A stretch of DNA of 17,461 nucleotides from Candidatus Glassbacteria bacterium RIFCSPLOWO2_12_FULL_58_11. Its GTDB lineage: Bacteria > Gemmatimonadota > Glassbacteria > GWA2-58-10. The notes beneath the pieces are model-generated. The model did not search any database. It saw only the letters and a program-made list of their open reading frames with translations, and was not told the DNA's origin. Positions 7,747-14,917 of the stretch are shown here, piece after piece. Where the stretch lies: positions 1 to 17,461 of the forward strand of contig MFIX01000235.1 in assembly GCA_001780825.1 (NCBI GenBank). The letters are read 5' to 3'. Numbering within the stretch: position 1 is the stretch's first letter; each line of letters begins with the position of its first letter. Position numbers and translations under genes: made by a program.

Positions 7747-8535
7747 TTATTCCTTTTTTTCAGGCTCCGCGGTTCTTCCCCTGGCCCTGATGAACGGCTC
7801 GAAAAGGTCGATCGGCACCGGGAAAATCAGAGTGCTGTTGTTCTCGGAGGCCACCTCGGTGAGGGTCTGCAGGTAACGCAGCTGCAGGGCGATCGGGTGA
7901 TCGAAAATCACCTTGGAGGCATCGGCCAGGCGATGCGAAGCCTGGTACTCACCCTCGGCATTGATCACCTTGGCGCGGCGGTCGCGCTCGGCCTCGGCCT
8001 GGCGGGCGATAGCGCGCTGCATCTCCTGTGGCAGATCGACATGCTTGACCTCCACCGTGGAGATCTTGATCCCCCAGGGATCGGTGTGACGGTCGAGAAT
8101 GCCCTGCAGTTGCTCGTTGATCTTCTCCCGCTTGGAAAGCAGCTCATCCAGATCGCTCTGGCCGAGCACGCTGCGTAAGGTAGTCTGGGCGAGCTGGCTG
8201 GTGGCGTATATGTAGTCCTCGACCTCGACCACCGCCTTGCTTGGATCCATCACCCGGAAGAAAATCACCGCATTCACCTTCACCGAAACGTTGTCCTTGG
8301 TGATCACATCCTGGGGCGGCACATCCATCGCCAAGGTTCGCAGGCTGATCTTGATCATCCGGTCGATCATCGGTATCAGCAGGATCAGACCCGGCCCCTT
8401 GGGTTCCGGCAGCAGGCGGCCGAGGCGGAAGATCACGCCGCGCTCGTACTCCCGGACGATCCGGATCATATTGGAGAGGATGATAAATCCCACCAGAAAG
8501 AGGAAAAAGAACATATAAAGACCTAGTTGGCCCAT
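7747..8535 (-). CDS. Slipin (stomatin/SPFH/Band 7 family membrane protein)
   Basis: This 262-residue SPFH protein has one N-terminal membrane segment (residues about 5-22) and then the diagnostic VREYERGVIFRLGR. VNAVIFFRV, TTLRSVLGQSDLDELLSKRE, DPWGIKISTVEVKHVDLPQEMQ and a charged coiled coil, AIARQAEAERDRRAKVINAEGE, follow. Slipins form ring-like scaffolds in the inner membrane. The C-terminus keeps the hydrophobic STLIFPVPIDLF stretch, comparable to the region that the partner protease NfeD cuts in the archaeal stomatin. AGGAGGAACAAATG gives a strong ribosome site for the chosen start. It lies 111 nt downstream of the nfeD-type gene, the usual partner arrangement. Confidence 0.95.
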   Translation of the reverse strand: MGQLGLYMFFFLFLVGFIILSNMIRIVREYERGVIFRLGRLLPEPKGPGLILLIPMIDRMIKISLRTLAMDVPPQDVITKDNVSVKVNAVIFFRVMDPSKAVVEVEDYIYATSQLAQTTLRSVLGQSDLDELLSKREKINEQLQGILDRHTDPWGIKISTVEVKHVDLPQEMQRAIARQAEAERDRRAKVINAEGEYQASHRLADASKVIFDHPIALQLRYLQTLTEVASENNSTLIFPVPIDLFEPFIRARGRTAEPEKKE

Positions 8536-8646
8536 TTGTTCCTCCTGATTAAATTAGGGTTGGAATTTGAAATAACAGTATAACCCTATATTACATCCGA
8601 TTGCACACAAGGCGGATTCGGATAAGGGGCCATACCGCAACAAGGC

Positions 8647-10002
8647 TCAAGCCGGATCGAGCGGCTCGACAGTCAGGACCATACCGGAGATCGCGGTCAC
8701 CCGGACCGGGTCTTGCGCCTTGATCGGCCCGGCTGCTGAGTGAGCCTTCCAGATTTCCCCGTGGATAAAAACCTTGCCATCCGGGTCCAGCCGGGTCATC
8801 GCCCGGCCCTGCTCGCCCATCATTCCCTGCCTGCCGGTGGTAGCTTTCCTCCTCTGGGCCTGGATCGCCTTGCCCACCACAAAAACGAAAAAGAGGGTGG
8901 TCAGCACCACTGTCGGAATGAGCACGGTCCAGGCAACTTGGATTGTGGGCATTGTCGGTGAAATTTCTCCTTTGAAAAGAAGGATCGAGCCCATGAGCAT
9001 CGAGATAATCCCGCCGAGAGTCAGCAGGCCGAAACTGGGGATCTTGACCTCGACGATAAAAAGGACAATGGCGAAAAGAATCAGCAGGATACCGGCATAG
9101 TTGATCGGCAGAGTCTGGAAGGCGAAAAATGCCAGGATCAGGCTGATCCCGCCGACCACTCCGGGAAAGATCAGGCCGGGGTTGGAAAGTTCGAAATAAA
9201 GTCCGACAAGCCCGACAAGGAATAGGATATAAGCGATATTCGGATCGCTCAGGCGGTCGAGCAGGTTATAGCGCCAGTTGAACCTGTGGTAGACGATCTC
9301 CGCTCCAGCCAGCTCGAGCCGGAGCGAATCCGCGGCCGAGAGTTTAATTGTCCGGCCGTCCAGCGAATCGACCAGCGCCTCGACACTGCCGGCGATCAGA
9401 TCTATCACGCCGCGCTCCAGCGCTTCATTTTCGGTGATCGAGACGCTGTGGCGAACCGCGGAATCTGCCCAGGCGACATTGCGCTCCCGCTGGCCGGCGA
9501 TGGTCTTGATGAAAGCGGAAGTGTCATTGAGAATCTTGTCCCCCATCACCGAGGAGCTGTCCTCGCCGCTACCGCCGAAACCGATCGAGACCGGGTGCGC
9601 GGCGCCGATATTGGTGCCCGGAGCCATGGCGGCGATATGGGCGGCCATGGTGATAAATACGCCGGCCGACCCGGCCCGGCTGCCCGAAGGGGCAACATAG
9701 ACCGCTATCGGCAGGCGGCTGCCCAGCAGCAGTTTCACCAGCTCGCGGGTGGTGCCGAGCAGGCCGCCGGGAGTGTCTAGCTGGATGATCAGCAGGTCGG
9801 CGCCGGCCTCCCTGGCCGAGGAAAGGGATTCCTCGATAAACTCGCTGCTCACCGGACCGATCATCCCATTGACCACCGCCACATCCACGCGCGGCGCGGC
9901 TGGAGCACTTCCCTGCGTCAAAAATAGCGCCAGCAGGCAAAAAAGAACCACGCCGCATGCGCCCGCGCTTCGGCGCCTATCACCGGACCGGCAATCTCTC
10001 AT
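8647..10002 (-). CDS. NfeD family membrane-bound ClpP-class serine protease (long form)
   Basis: The protein is 451 residues from the preferred ATG at 10002. A signal or anchor segment lies at residues 16-35. The ClpP-like protease domain (about 38-215) holds VNGMIGPVSSEF, QLDTPGG and SGSRAGSAGVFI, where Ser112 is the probable nucleophile. Lys166 in FIKTIAGQRERN is in the position of the archaeal NfeD Ser-Lys dyad. Four to five membrane helices follow (about 255-375), and a C-terminal OB-fold NfeD domain (about 380-451) contains GKVFIHGEIWKA. An in-frame upstream start at 10077 would add 25 residues with no family resemblance. GCGGAG just before 10002 decides for the shorter form. It leads a pair with slipin and should act in inner-membrane protein quality control. 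Confidence 0.93.
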   Translation of the reverse strand: MRDCRSGDRRRSAGACGVVLFCLLALFLTQGSAPAAPRVDVAVVNGMIGPVSSEFIEESLSSAREAGADLLIIQLDTPGGLLGTTRELVKLLLGSRLPIAVYVAPSGSRAGSAGVFITMAAHIAAMAPGTNIGAAHPVSIGFGGSGEDSSSVMGDKILNDTSAFIKTIAGQRERNVAWADSAVRHSVSITENEALERGVIDLIAGSVEALVDSLDGRTIKLSAADSLRLELAGAEIVYHRFNWRYNLLDRLSDPNIAYILFLVGLVGLYFELSNPGLIFPGVVGGISLILAFFAFQTLPINYAGILLILFAIVLFIVEVKIPSFGLLTLGGIISMLMGSILLFKGEISPTMPTIQVAWTVLIPTVVLTTLFFVFVVGKAIQAQRRKATTGRQGMMGEQGRAMTRLDPDGKVFIHGEIWKAHSAAGPIKAQDPVRVTAISGMVLTVEPLDPA

Positions 10003-10167
10003 TTTAATGCTCCGCTTAATAGGAAAGCCACTCGCCTCAACCGCGAAAAATGACTTTAAATAAATATACCGGGACACATTGATAAAACCGCCTCTGATTC
10101 AAATTGCCACAAAGCGCGGCGGCTGTCAATAATAAGTACCCCGGTACGCGGCAAGCGCATCTAGCTG

Positions 10168-10770
10168 TCACTGGTTGAACAGCCCGACTTTTACCTTGGC
10201 CGGCCGGATCAGCTTGTCGCCAATCCGGTAGCCGACCTCGAGAATCTGTACGACAGTATGGTCTTGGTCCTTGTTCTCCACCGGCTGAGTGAGCACGGCC
10301 TCGTGTATGTTGTAGTCCACCGGCACCCCGGCATTCTCGATGGCCTCCACTCCGTGCTTTTCGAACAATTTCAGCAGCGATTTATGGATCAGCTCGATTC
10401 CCTGGACAAACCCCTGGTCCAGCACGGCTTCGCCGTTTTCCACATGTTCGAAAAAGCGCCCGAAATCATCCAATACCGGCAGGAGGTCCCGGAAGAGCGA
10501 AACCTTGATATAAGAGGATAATTCATTTTTTTCTCTCTCGGCCCTCTTCTTGAAATTATCCAGTTCGGCGACAGCCCGCAGGTATTTATCCTGGACTTCG
10601 GCCAATTTGTCCTCCGGCGACGGCTCTTGCACCGCTGTTTCAGCGGCCGGCACCGCAGCCTCCACGGTTCCCGCAGAGTTCTGTCCCTTCTCTTCGTGAT
10701 CCAGGTTCGGTTCTTTACTTTCGGCGGCCGGCTCGTTGTCCGCTTTCTTTTTGCCTTTTCCTCTAAGCAT
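10168..10770 (-). CDS. grpE: GrpE nucleotide-exchange factor
   Basis: GrpE removes ADP from DnaK during the chaperone cycle in the cytoplasm. The protein is about 200 residues, in the family range. A charged low-complexity start (LRGKGKKKADNEPAAESKE) and a long alpha-helical stretch (KLAEVQDKYLRAVAELDNFKKRAEREK) lead into RDLLPVLDDFGRFFEH and GIELIHKSLLKLFEKHGVE. The C-terminal beta domain carries the signature YNIHEAVLTQPVENKDQDHTV and GYRIGDKLIRPAKVKVG. The frame stays open to ATGs at 10782 and 10887. I chose 10770 because GrpE homologues begin with such a charged tail and GGGAAG lies 4 nt upstream; the start is uncertain. No dnaK, dnaJ or hrcA lies beside it, and no CIRCE precedes it. It is divergent from the omega-subunit gene. 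Confidence 0.92.
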   Translation of the reverse strand: MLRGKGKKKADNEPAAESKEPNLDHEEKGQNSAGTVEAAVPAAETAVQEPSPEDKLAEVQDKYLRAVAELDNFKKRAEREKNELSSYIKVSLFRDLLPVLDDFGRFFEHVENGEAVLDQGFVQGIELIHKSLLKLFEKHGVEAIENAGVPVDYNIHEAVLTQPVENKDQDHTVVQILEVGYRIGDKLIRPAKVKVGLFNQ

Positions 10771-10909
10771 TATTCTTCCCATCCCCTCAGTGGTTGAATA
10801 TTCAATCGGCAATCCGCTCCGGAGCAGCTTGCCTGGCTTATTGCTGTTTCCTGTCCCGACAAAAACAAGTTCTCCCAGGCGATCCACCTCAGACCGGTCT
10901 TACTGGCTC

Positions 10910-10938
10910 TTGATTATTACAATCAATCCTGTTAAATT
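10910..10938 (+). promoter_or_regulatory. Candidate promoter for the omega-subunit gene
   Basis: TTGATT (10910-10915) and TAAATT (10933-10938) are spaced by 17 nt, each matching 4 of 6 consensus positions. The -35 box is the left arm of an inverted repeat, TTGATT-5 nt-AATCAA (10910-10926). The predicted RNA start near 10945 leaves a leader of about 120 nt to the ATG at 11065. Confidence 0.35.
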
Positions 10939-10962
10939 TAACATTCGGCAATTTACTGTCAA
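10935..10962 (-). promoter_or_regulatory. Candidate sigma70-type promoter for grpE
   Basis: On the minus strand a perfect TTGACA (10962-10957) is followed after 16 nt by TAAATT (10940-10935). It would start transcription near 10928, leaving a leader of about 158 nt if grpE begins at 10770, or about 40 nt if it begins at 10887. Its -10 box lies inside the palindrome GTTAAATTTAAC (10931-10942) and overlaps that of the opposing promoter. Confidence 0.45.
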
Positions 10963-11064
10963 CCTCTGCGCCGCGATTCCATCCGGAGCGGCGGCAGAGA
11001 AACCGGGCATTCGGATAAATTCTTTCTGTTCTTGACGGTGCCCGTGCACCGGGAGGAAAGACTA

Positions 11065-11307
11065 ATGAAGATATTTTCACCAGAAGAGCTGGCCGCCAAC
11101 AGCTCCTCCAAGTACATGGGTTGCGTGATCGCGGCCAAGCTCGCCAGGAAACTGCACGACCAGTACCGCGATACGACTCAGTACCTGGATAAAAAATGCA
11201 CCTCCGAAAGCCTGGAGAGGCTCTGCTCGGGCGAGCTGAATTACGAGATTGTCGATAAGAAGATGACCAAGAAAAAACCCAAGTCTTTCTTCCAGGAAAA
11301 AAGCTGA
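11065..11307 (+). CDS. rpoZ: DNA-directed RNA polymerase omega-like subunit (Rpb6/RpoZ family)
   Basis: An 80-residue protein. The segment NSSSKYMGCVIAAKLARKLHD aligns with the omega signature in which a KY/RF motif is followed by a helix with AA-x-x-AR. Near residue 55, SLERLCSGELNYEI matches the usual A-x-x-E[IL]-x-x-G-x-[IL] region. Omega helps assemble RNA polymerase by clamping beta-prime. It ends in a lysine-rich tail. GGGAGGAAAG before the ATG decides the start; an in-frame ATG upstream at 11032 lacks one. It stands alone on the plus strand, divergent from grpE and ended by a strong bidirectional terminator. It is not next to gmk or coaBC, where rpoZ often lies. The family call rests on short motifs. 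Confidence 0.65.
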   Translation: MKIFSPEELAANSSSKYMGCVIAAKLARKLHDQYRDTTQYLDKKCTSESLERLCSGELNYEIVDKKMTKKKPKSFFQEKS

Positions 11308-11337
11308 TATAGTCTTTCCTGATAAAGCAGAATAAAC

Positions 11338-11371
11338 AAACCCCCTGCCGTGGCTCTGCGGCAGGGGGTTT
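11338..11371. terminator. Bidirectional Rho-independent terminator
   Basis: A perfect 13-bp stem, AAACCCCCTGCCG and its complement, with an 8-nt loop. A T run follows on the plus strand and an A-rich run lies on the left arm. It ends the omega-subunit gene from the left and the dehydrogenase gene, whose stop is at 11396, from the right. Confidence 0.9.
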
Positions 11372-11395
11372 TCATTGGACAATATATCTTCAGTC

Positions 11396-12403
11396 TCAGG
11401 CCATATACAAAAAACGCTGCTTGTCGACAACACCCCGGACCGGCTTGCCTTCGAAATAGGCTTTCAGGTTGGCCACCGCCTCCTGCATCATCCAGATGCG
11501 CTGCGCTGGGACCGGCCCGCCGATATGGGGGGTGAGCAGCACGTTGGGCAGGAAGCGCAGCTTGTTGCCTGCGGCCGGAGGCTCCTCCTCGGTGACATCG
11601 ATCGCCGCGCTGAACCGGCCGGTTTCCAGCTCGGCGATCAGGGCCGGCTCATCGATCAGCATGCCGCGCCCATTGTTGACCAGCACCGCTCCGGGCTTGA
11701 TCATTTTCAGCAGGCGGGCATCGATCATATGACGGTTGGCCGGGATACTGGCGGCATTGATCGAGATCACATCGCAGGTGGAGAATATCTCCTCCAGCGA
11801 GCTCTTGACCAGACCCTCCTGACGGGCCTTTTCCGGGTCCAGATGCTGGCTGTACACCAGAATTTCGGTATCAAACAGCCCCAACAGCCGGATGAATTCC
11901 CTTGCGATCTGGCCCAGGCCCACGATACCGACTTTCTTCTCCAGCAGACTGACATTTTTCGCCGGATCGTACTCCCACCAGTTTTCATCCTCACGGACCC
12001 ATTCCTTGAAATGAAACAGGCTGCGCAGCAGGGCCAGGGTGACACAGAGCGAATGCTCGGCGACTGGCCGGGCCATAACATTGGAAGCGTTGCAGAGGAT
12101 AAGGTCCGGCCGGATGTCAAAGAGTTCGGGCGAGATAAAGGGGCGCACCTCGCCGCCGGCATGGGAGATAATCTTCAGCTCTGTCGCCCGCTCGAGCACT
12201 TCGCGGCCGATAAGCGGCGTATTCCAGGTGGTCAGAACGGCGTCCCGCCCTGCGTAGAGCCGGGCATACTGCTTGCTTTCGAGACCGGCCGGATCGACCA
12301 CGATCTCGAGATCCGCGAACTGTTCGAGGCTCTCGACAATCGGCGGGGAAAGAAGATAATCCCGATATATCGAGCGGACAGGGATGAGAACTCTGGGGCG
12401 CAA
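11396..12403 (-). CDS. D-isomer-specific 2-hydroxyacid dehydrogenase (phosphoglycerate-dehydrogenase-like)
   Basis: This 335-residue NAD(P)-dependent oxidoreductase interconverts a 2-hydroxyacid and a 2-oxoacid. The catalytic N-terminal lobe is residues about 1-105. The Rossmann lobe carries KVGIVGLGQIA (Gly162, Gly164, Ala167). Arg246 in NNGRG, the EEEP glutamate near 274 and His293 in LTPHIGG are the usual catalytic triad. The insertion NWWEYDPAKN before the Rossmann motif is common in the PGDH-like subgroup. The substrate is not obvious; there is no ACT domain and no serine operon, so serine synthesis is less likely than use of a sugar-acid or plant-derived hydroxyacid. The start is a TTG with AAAGGA 8 nt upstream. 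It faces the omega gene across a terminator and diverges from HU. Confidence 0.92.
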   Translation of the reverse strand: MRPRVLIPVRSIYRDYLLSPPIVESLEQFADLEIVVDPAGLESKQYARLYAGRDAVLTTWNTPLIGREVLERATELKIISHAGGEVRPFISPELFDIRPDLILCNASNVMARPVAEHSLCVTLALLRSLFHFKEWVREDENWWEYDPAKNVSLLEKKVGIVGLGQIAREFIRLLGLFDTEILVYSQHLDPEKARQEGLVKSSLEEIFSTCDVISINAASIPANRHMIDARLLKMIKPGAVLVNNGRGMLIDEPALIAELETGRFSAAIDVTEEEPPAAGNKLRFLPNVLLTPHIGGPVPAQRIWMMQEAVANLKAYFEGKPVRGVVDKQRFLYMA

Positions 12404-12712
12404 TTTTACAATCCTTTCCTTGAAAGTTGTGTTTAGCCGGAAGAATAATTATCGATTCCAGGCAAAGGCAGGGCCGGCCTGAGAAATGCGGGCGCCGGGC
12501 TGCAAAATCGCCAAATAGCGTTTTGCCGATCAAGTAACTTGTACTTACATAAAACACTTAGAGCACTTTTTTCTTGCCAAATACGGAGATTTGCCCTAAA
12601 ATAGGTCTAACTTATTTCTGCAGGTTGGTAAAACGGCCGCCCAGCCACCAGAAACCTGACGAATACATATTAATCCATTACGGGTTGTAATTTTTCGAGG
12701 AGGAGAATTTTC
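12404..12712. other. Intergenic region between divergent dehydrogenase and HU genes
   Basis: This 309-nt region holds the HU promoter and a small stem with one bulge at 12502-12526 (GCAAAA-T-CGC, loop, GCGTTTTGC). I see no other gene, and no clear promoter for the dehydrogenase gene could be picked out. Confidence 0.7.
12574..12602 (+). promoter_or_regulatory. Sigma70-type promoter of the HU gene
   Basis: TTGCCA (12574-12579) and TAAAAT (12597-12602) are separated by exactly 17 nt, each matching 5 of 6 consensus bases. It is the best promoter in the window. Transcription would start near 12609 and give a leader of about 104 nt. Confidence 0.7.
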
Positions 12713-12985
12713 ATGACCAAAGCCGACATTGTCGAACTTATCGCCGAAAAGACCGGTTTTACCGCGAAAGATGTCAAAGTGGTGGTCGAAGAGTTCCTGG
12801 ATGAGATCAAGGACTGCCTCAGAGAGGACAGCCATCTCGAGATTCGCGGATTCGGGACTTTCAAAGTCAAAAACCACAAAGCCCGCAAGGCGCGCAATCC
12901 CAAAACAAACGAGGAAGTTTTCGTGCCCTCCAAGAAAAAGGCTTTTTTTAAAGTCAGCCGGGAACTGAACAACGCCCTGAATTGA
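12713..12985 (+). CDS. HU/IHF-family DNA-bending protein
   Basis: A 90-residue histone-like protein that bends and compacts DNA. It opens with MTKADIVELIAEKTGFT (helical dimerisation body). The HU signature follows: FGTFKVKNHKARKARNPKTN, the beta-arm region with the RNPKT element, ending EVFVPSKKKAFFKVSRELNNAL. Length is exactly that of HU. GAGGAGGAG (12697-12705) lies 7 nt before the ATG. It has its own promoter and terminator, so it is monocistronic. Whether it is a homodimeric HU or an IHF-like subunit cannot be decided. Confidence 0.95.
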   Translation: MTKADIVELIAEKTGFTAKDVKVVVEEFLDEIKDCLREDSHLEIRGFGTFKVKNHKARKARNPKTNEEVFVPSKKKAFFKVSRELNNALN

Positions 12986-13007
12986 TGCTTCCGGTCAAAT
13001 TCCGGAT

Positions 13008-13054
13008 AAAGGCACCGTTGCTTGAGCCGCAGCCGCCAAGCCGCCGGTGCCTTT
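13008..13054 (+). terminator. Rho-independent terminator after HU
   Basis: AAAGGCACCG (13008-13017) pairs with CGGTGCCTTT (13045-13054), and further T residues follow. The loop of 27 nt is long and contains CCGCAGCCGCC-like sequence. It could work both ways, since the CBM9-like gene ends at 13076 from the other side. Confidence 0.7.
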
Positions 13055-13075
13055 TTTATGCCTGGCACCCGGCGC

Positions 13076-13768
13076 TCAGCGGAAAATGAATTTACCGAAA
13101 CGGGCCGGAACGTGGAAATCCTCGCGGAACGTGGGGCTGAAAGCGCTCTCCTCCAGCCGTCCGCCCTCGCTGTCGATCCGGTAGAGGTTGCCGTGCCAGA
13201 TGTCTCCGGGTTTCGGCGGAACGTTGCGGCCCAGAAACATCTCGTCAAACGGTACCGCCAGCACCGCCTCCCAGAATCTGCTCCGGCCGTCATGGGCATT
13301 GAGCTTTCCCTCGAGATAAACCGCGTGACGGAAATCTGAGGGATTCCAGCCGCTGAAACCCTGAAACTTCCCGCCGCGACCCGCCGCGCCGGTAATTACG
13401 GCGTCGTTCAGAATCAAGGCATCGAAACCGGTATTAAGCGGGCTGACCTCCAGCTCGTAGTAAGCGCAGAGACTGCCCAGGGGATCCAGGAAGATTTCCA
13501 CCACCTCTTCCTCGTAGATCGGATCGTCGTGACGGTGGAGGGTGCCCCAGATATCCGGGTCGACGCAGTGGAAGCCGACATAGAGGCAGCGGTCATCGTA
13601 AAGCATCCGCGCCTGGGTCGGATAACGCGGGGCTTTGCCTTCCGAGTTTTCCAGCAGGTCGATAACCGGGGCCTTCTCCCAGGCCGGATCATCCAGACGG
13701 CCCTCGATCCTGACCGGTTCAGGGGTGCGAAAGATTTCATATTCCGGGACTTGCGCTTTATCCGCCAT
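13076..13768 (-). CDS. Stand-alone carbohydrate-binding family 9-like (CBM9-like) protein
   Basis: A 230-residue protein with the layout of CBM9-like/DOMON-type domains found in xylanase-associated proteins. The opening EPVRIEGRLDDPAWEKAPVI is diagnostic. It is followed by ARMLYDDRCLYVGFHCVDPDIWGTL, then EEEVVEIFLDPLG and YYELEVSPLNTGFD, and later WEAVLAVPFDEM and RIDSEGG. It has no signal peptide and no catalytic module, so it is a lone cytoplasmic domain, whereas most CBM9-like proteins are secreted. Its role is unclear; it could bind a sugar ligand. Start 13768 is preferred over 13810 because TAAGGAGA lies 7 nt before this ATG. It overlaps the upstream gene's stop by 11 nt, so the two are translationally coupled. 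Confidence 0.85.
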   Translation of the reverse strand: MADKAQVPEYEIFRTPEPVRIEGRLDDPAWEKAPVIDLLENSEGKAPRYPTQARMLYDDRCLYVGFHCVDPDIWGTLHRHDDPIYEEEVVEIFLDPLGSLCAYYELEVSPLNTGFDALILNDAVITGAAGRGGKFQGFSGWNPSDFRHAVYLEGKLNAHDGRSRFWEAVLAVPFDEMFLGRNVPPKPGDIWHGNLYRIDSEGGRLEESAFSPTFREDFHVPARFGKFIFR

Positions 13769-14591
13769 TGACAGTCTCCTTAATCCGCCTTCCGGCTTGG
13801 CTGGCTTCAATAGTTTTCCGGGCGGCCGGGCAGACCCGGCAGTCCGGATTATCGCAGAGCAGGCAGCCGGGATCGGTGCGGAGCATTTCCATCGTTACCT
13901 CCAGCATGTCGGCTCCCCGGGCCAGGACCGAGAGAGCATTGCCGATCTTCCCCTTGCGCAGCAGCCCCCGGCGGTCCATTTCCTCCTGGACCAGGTAGAA
14001 CTTGACACTGTCTCCGGGAACCTCTTTCGGCGCGGCCTGGATCGTGCTGCCGTCGGCCGCCCGGGCGCTTAGGGTCTTCTCCCAGCCCGGGTAGGGGACA
14101 TCGAGATACGGCACACCGACCAGCACCTCGGCCAGATGAATAATGCTGCTGGAGTTGTAATTGGTGCCGAGGTGCAGGACCCAGCCGCCGTTCAGGGCCA
14201 ACTGGTGGTAGGGGCTGCCGCGGCCGATAAAAGTGCTGCTGCGGTGGCCCCCGGCGATCTCCGCCGCCCCTGGGCCATGGATGCCCACCGAATGGGTGGG
14301 ATTGGGTGAGCGGACCACGCCGGGATATTTGCGGAAAGTCTCCGGCAGAAGGCCCAGGTACGTGGGCTTGACCGCCAGGTCTATCGGCTTGCCGTCGGCG
14401 ATATTGAACAGCGGCATCATCACAATTCCCCCGGGACCGACCGACTCGATCAGGGCCTCGATCACCTCGACCGGCCCGCCCTGCACCCAGCCAATGGCTT
14501 TCATCGAGCTGTGCACCGCGACCCAGTCGCCGGCACCAAGCCCCAACGCCCGCAGGTCACGGACCAGTGATGATTTATTTATGAGGGTCAT
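13758..14591 (-). CDS. AAC(3)-family N-acetyltransferase with four-cysteine tail
   Basis: A 277-residue protein of the Antibiotic_NAT (AAC(3)/YokD/FrbF) fold, which uses acetyl-CoA to acetylate an amine. Typical are VAVHSSMKAIGWVQGGPVEVIEAL near the N-terminus, GGIVMMPLF, RSPNPTHSVGIHGPGA (Thr-His-Ser motif), GSPYHQLALNGGWVLHLG and IIHLAEV with the conserved Glu. Such proteins are not all antibiotic resistance enzymes. This one ends with a CxxC-x4-CxxC cluster (Cys243, Cys246, Cys251, Cys254), unusual for the family and possibly a metal site. The downstream gene starts inside its stop region, so the pair is coupled. GGAAA lies just before the ATG. The real substrate is unknown, and resistance is not implied. 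Confidence 0.88.
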   Translation of the reverse strand: MTLINKSSLVRDLRALGLGAGDWVAVHSSMKAIGWVQGGPVEVIEALIESVGPGGIVMMPLFNIADGKPIDLAVKPTYLGLLPETFRKYPGVVRSPNPTHSVGIHGPGAAEIAGGHRSSTFIGRGSPYHQLALNGGWVLHLGTNYNSSSIIHLAEVLVGVPYLDVPYPGWEKTLSARAADGSTIQAAPKEVPGDSVKFYLVQEEMDRRGLLRKGKIGNALSVLARGADMLEVTMEMLRTDPGCLLCDNPDCRVCPAARKTIEASQAGRRIKETVNGG

Positions 14592-14674
14592 TTTCCTTTT
14601 CCCCGATTTATTTAACCCGGATTATTTACAAACGACATTAACTATTGAAGTTTCAGAAAGATAAGATAATCGCT

Positions 14675-14702
14675 GTAGGGGCGACGCATGCGTCGCCCCT
14701 AC
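14675..14702. repeat. GTAGGGG-type perfect palindrome
   Basis: A perfect 28-bp palindrome with no loop base. Each arm is GTAGGGGCGACGCA, and the centre is GCATGC. It shares its GTAGGGG/CCCCTAC ends with the element at 4926-4954. It lies upstream of the AAC(3) gene and has no gene-like context of its own. Confidence 0.8.
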
Positions 14703-14849
14703 GCTGGAATTTGCTCTATTCCTAATTCTGAAGAACTATTGTGACTTTTTATGAATAGAGCAGGTTAAAAGTCTGAGCAGATGCATAAAAGAATCAAGGC
14801 CGTTTAAAATATGAAAATCGGGGTTCCGGGGCAAGGGCGCCGCCGGGGC

Positions 14850-14886
14850 AAAAAAACCCGCCGCCCCGGTTAAAAGGGACGGCGGG
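14850..14886 (-). terminator. Rho-independent terminator of groES-groEL
   Basis: On the minus strand CCCGCCGTCCC pairs with GGGGCGGCGGG (one G-U pair) around an 8-nt loop, followed by seven T residues. It begins 32 nt after the groEL stop. Confidence 0.9.
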
Positions 14887-14917
14887 CTGAAATCCGCTTA
14901 AAAGATGAAGCGGAGGA

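Larger units (their letters stand above)
14592..14917. other. Intergenic region with palindrome and groEL terminator
   Basis: This 326-nt gap is AT-rich around 14600-14820 and contains a GTAGGGG palindrome at 14675-14702 and the groEL terminator at 14850-14886. It must hold the promoter of the AAC(3)/CBM9 pair, but I could not identify the boxes. No ORF in it looks like a gene. Confidence 0.6.

Noticed and set aside
10003..10077. The 25-codon upstream extension of NfeD
   Set aside because: It gives no signal-like or family-like sequence, and GCGGAG before the ATG at 10002 supports the shorter form.
10124..10129. A perfect TTGACA (minus) as the -35 box of the nfeD promoter
   Set aside because: No acceptable -10 sequence lies 16-18 nt downstream (CAATTT matches only 2 of 6), so I did not list it as a promoter.
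11375..12436. A 353-codon plus-strand frame opposite the dehydrogenase gene
   Set aside because: It is the mirror of a clear 2-hydroxyacid dehydrogenase, overlaps a terminator at its left end, and has no recognisable domain.
13758..14591. Aminoglycoside resistance gene
   Set aside because: The fold is AAC(3)-like, but many members act on other amines and nothing nearby suggests resistance or mobility.
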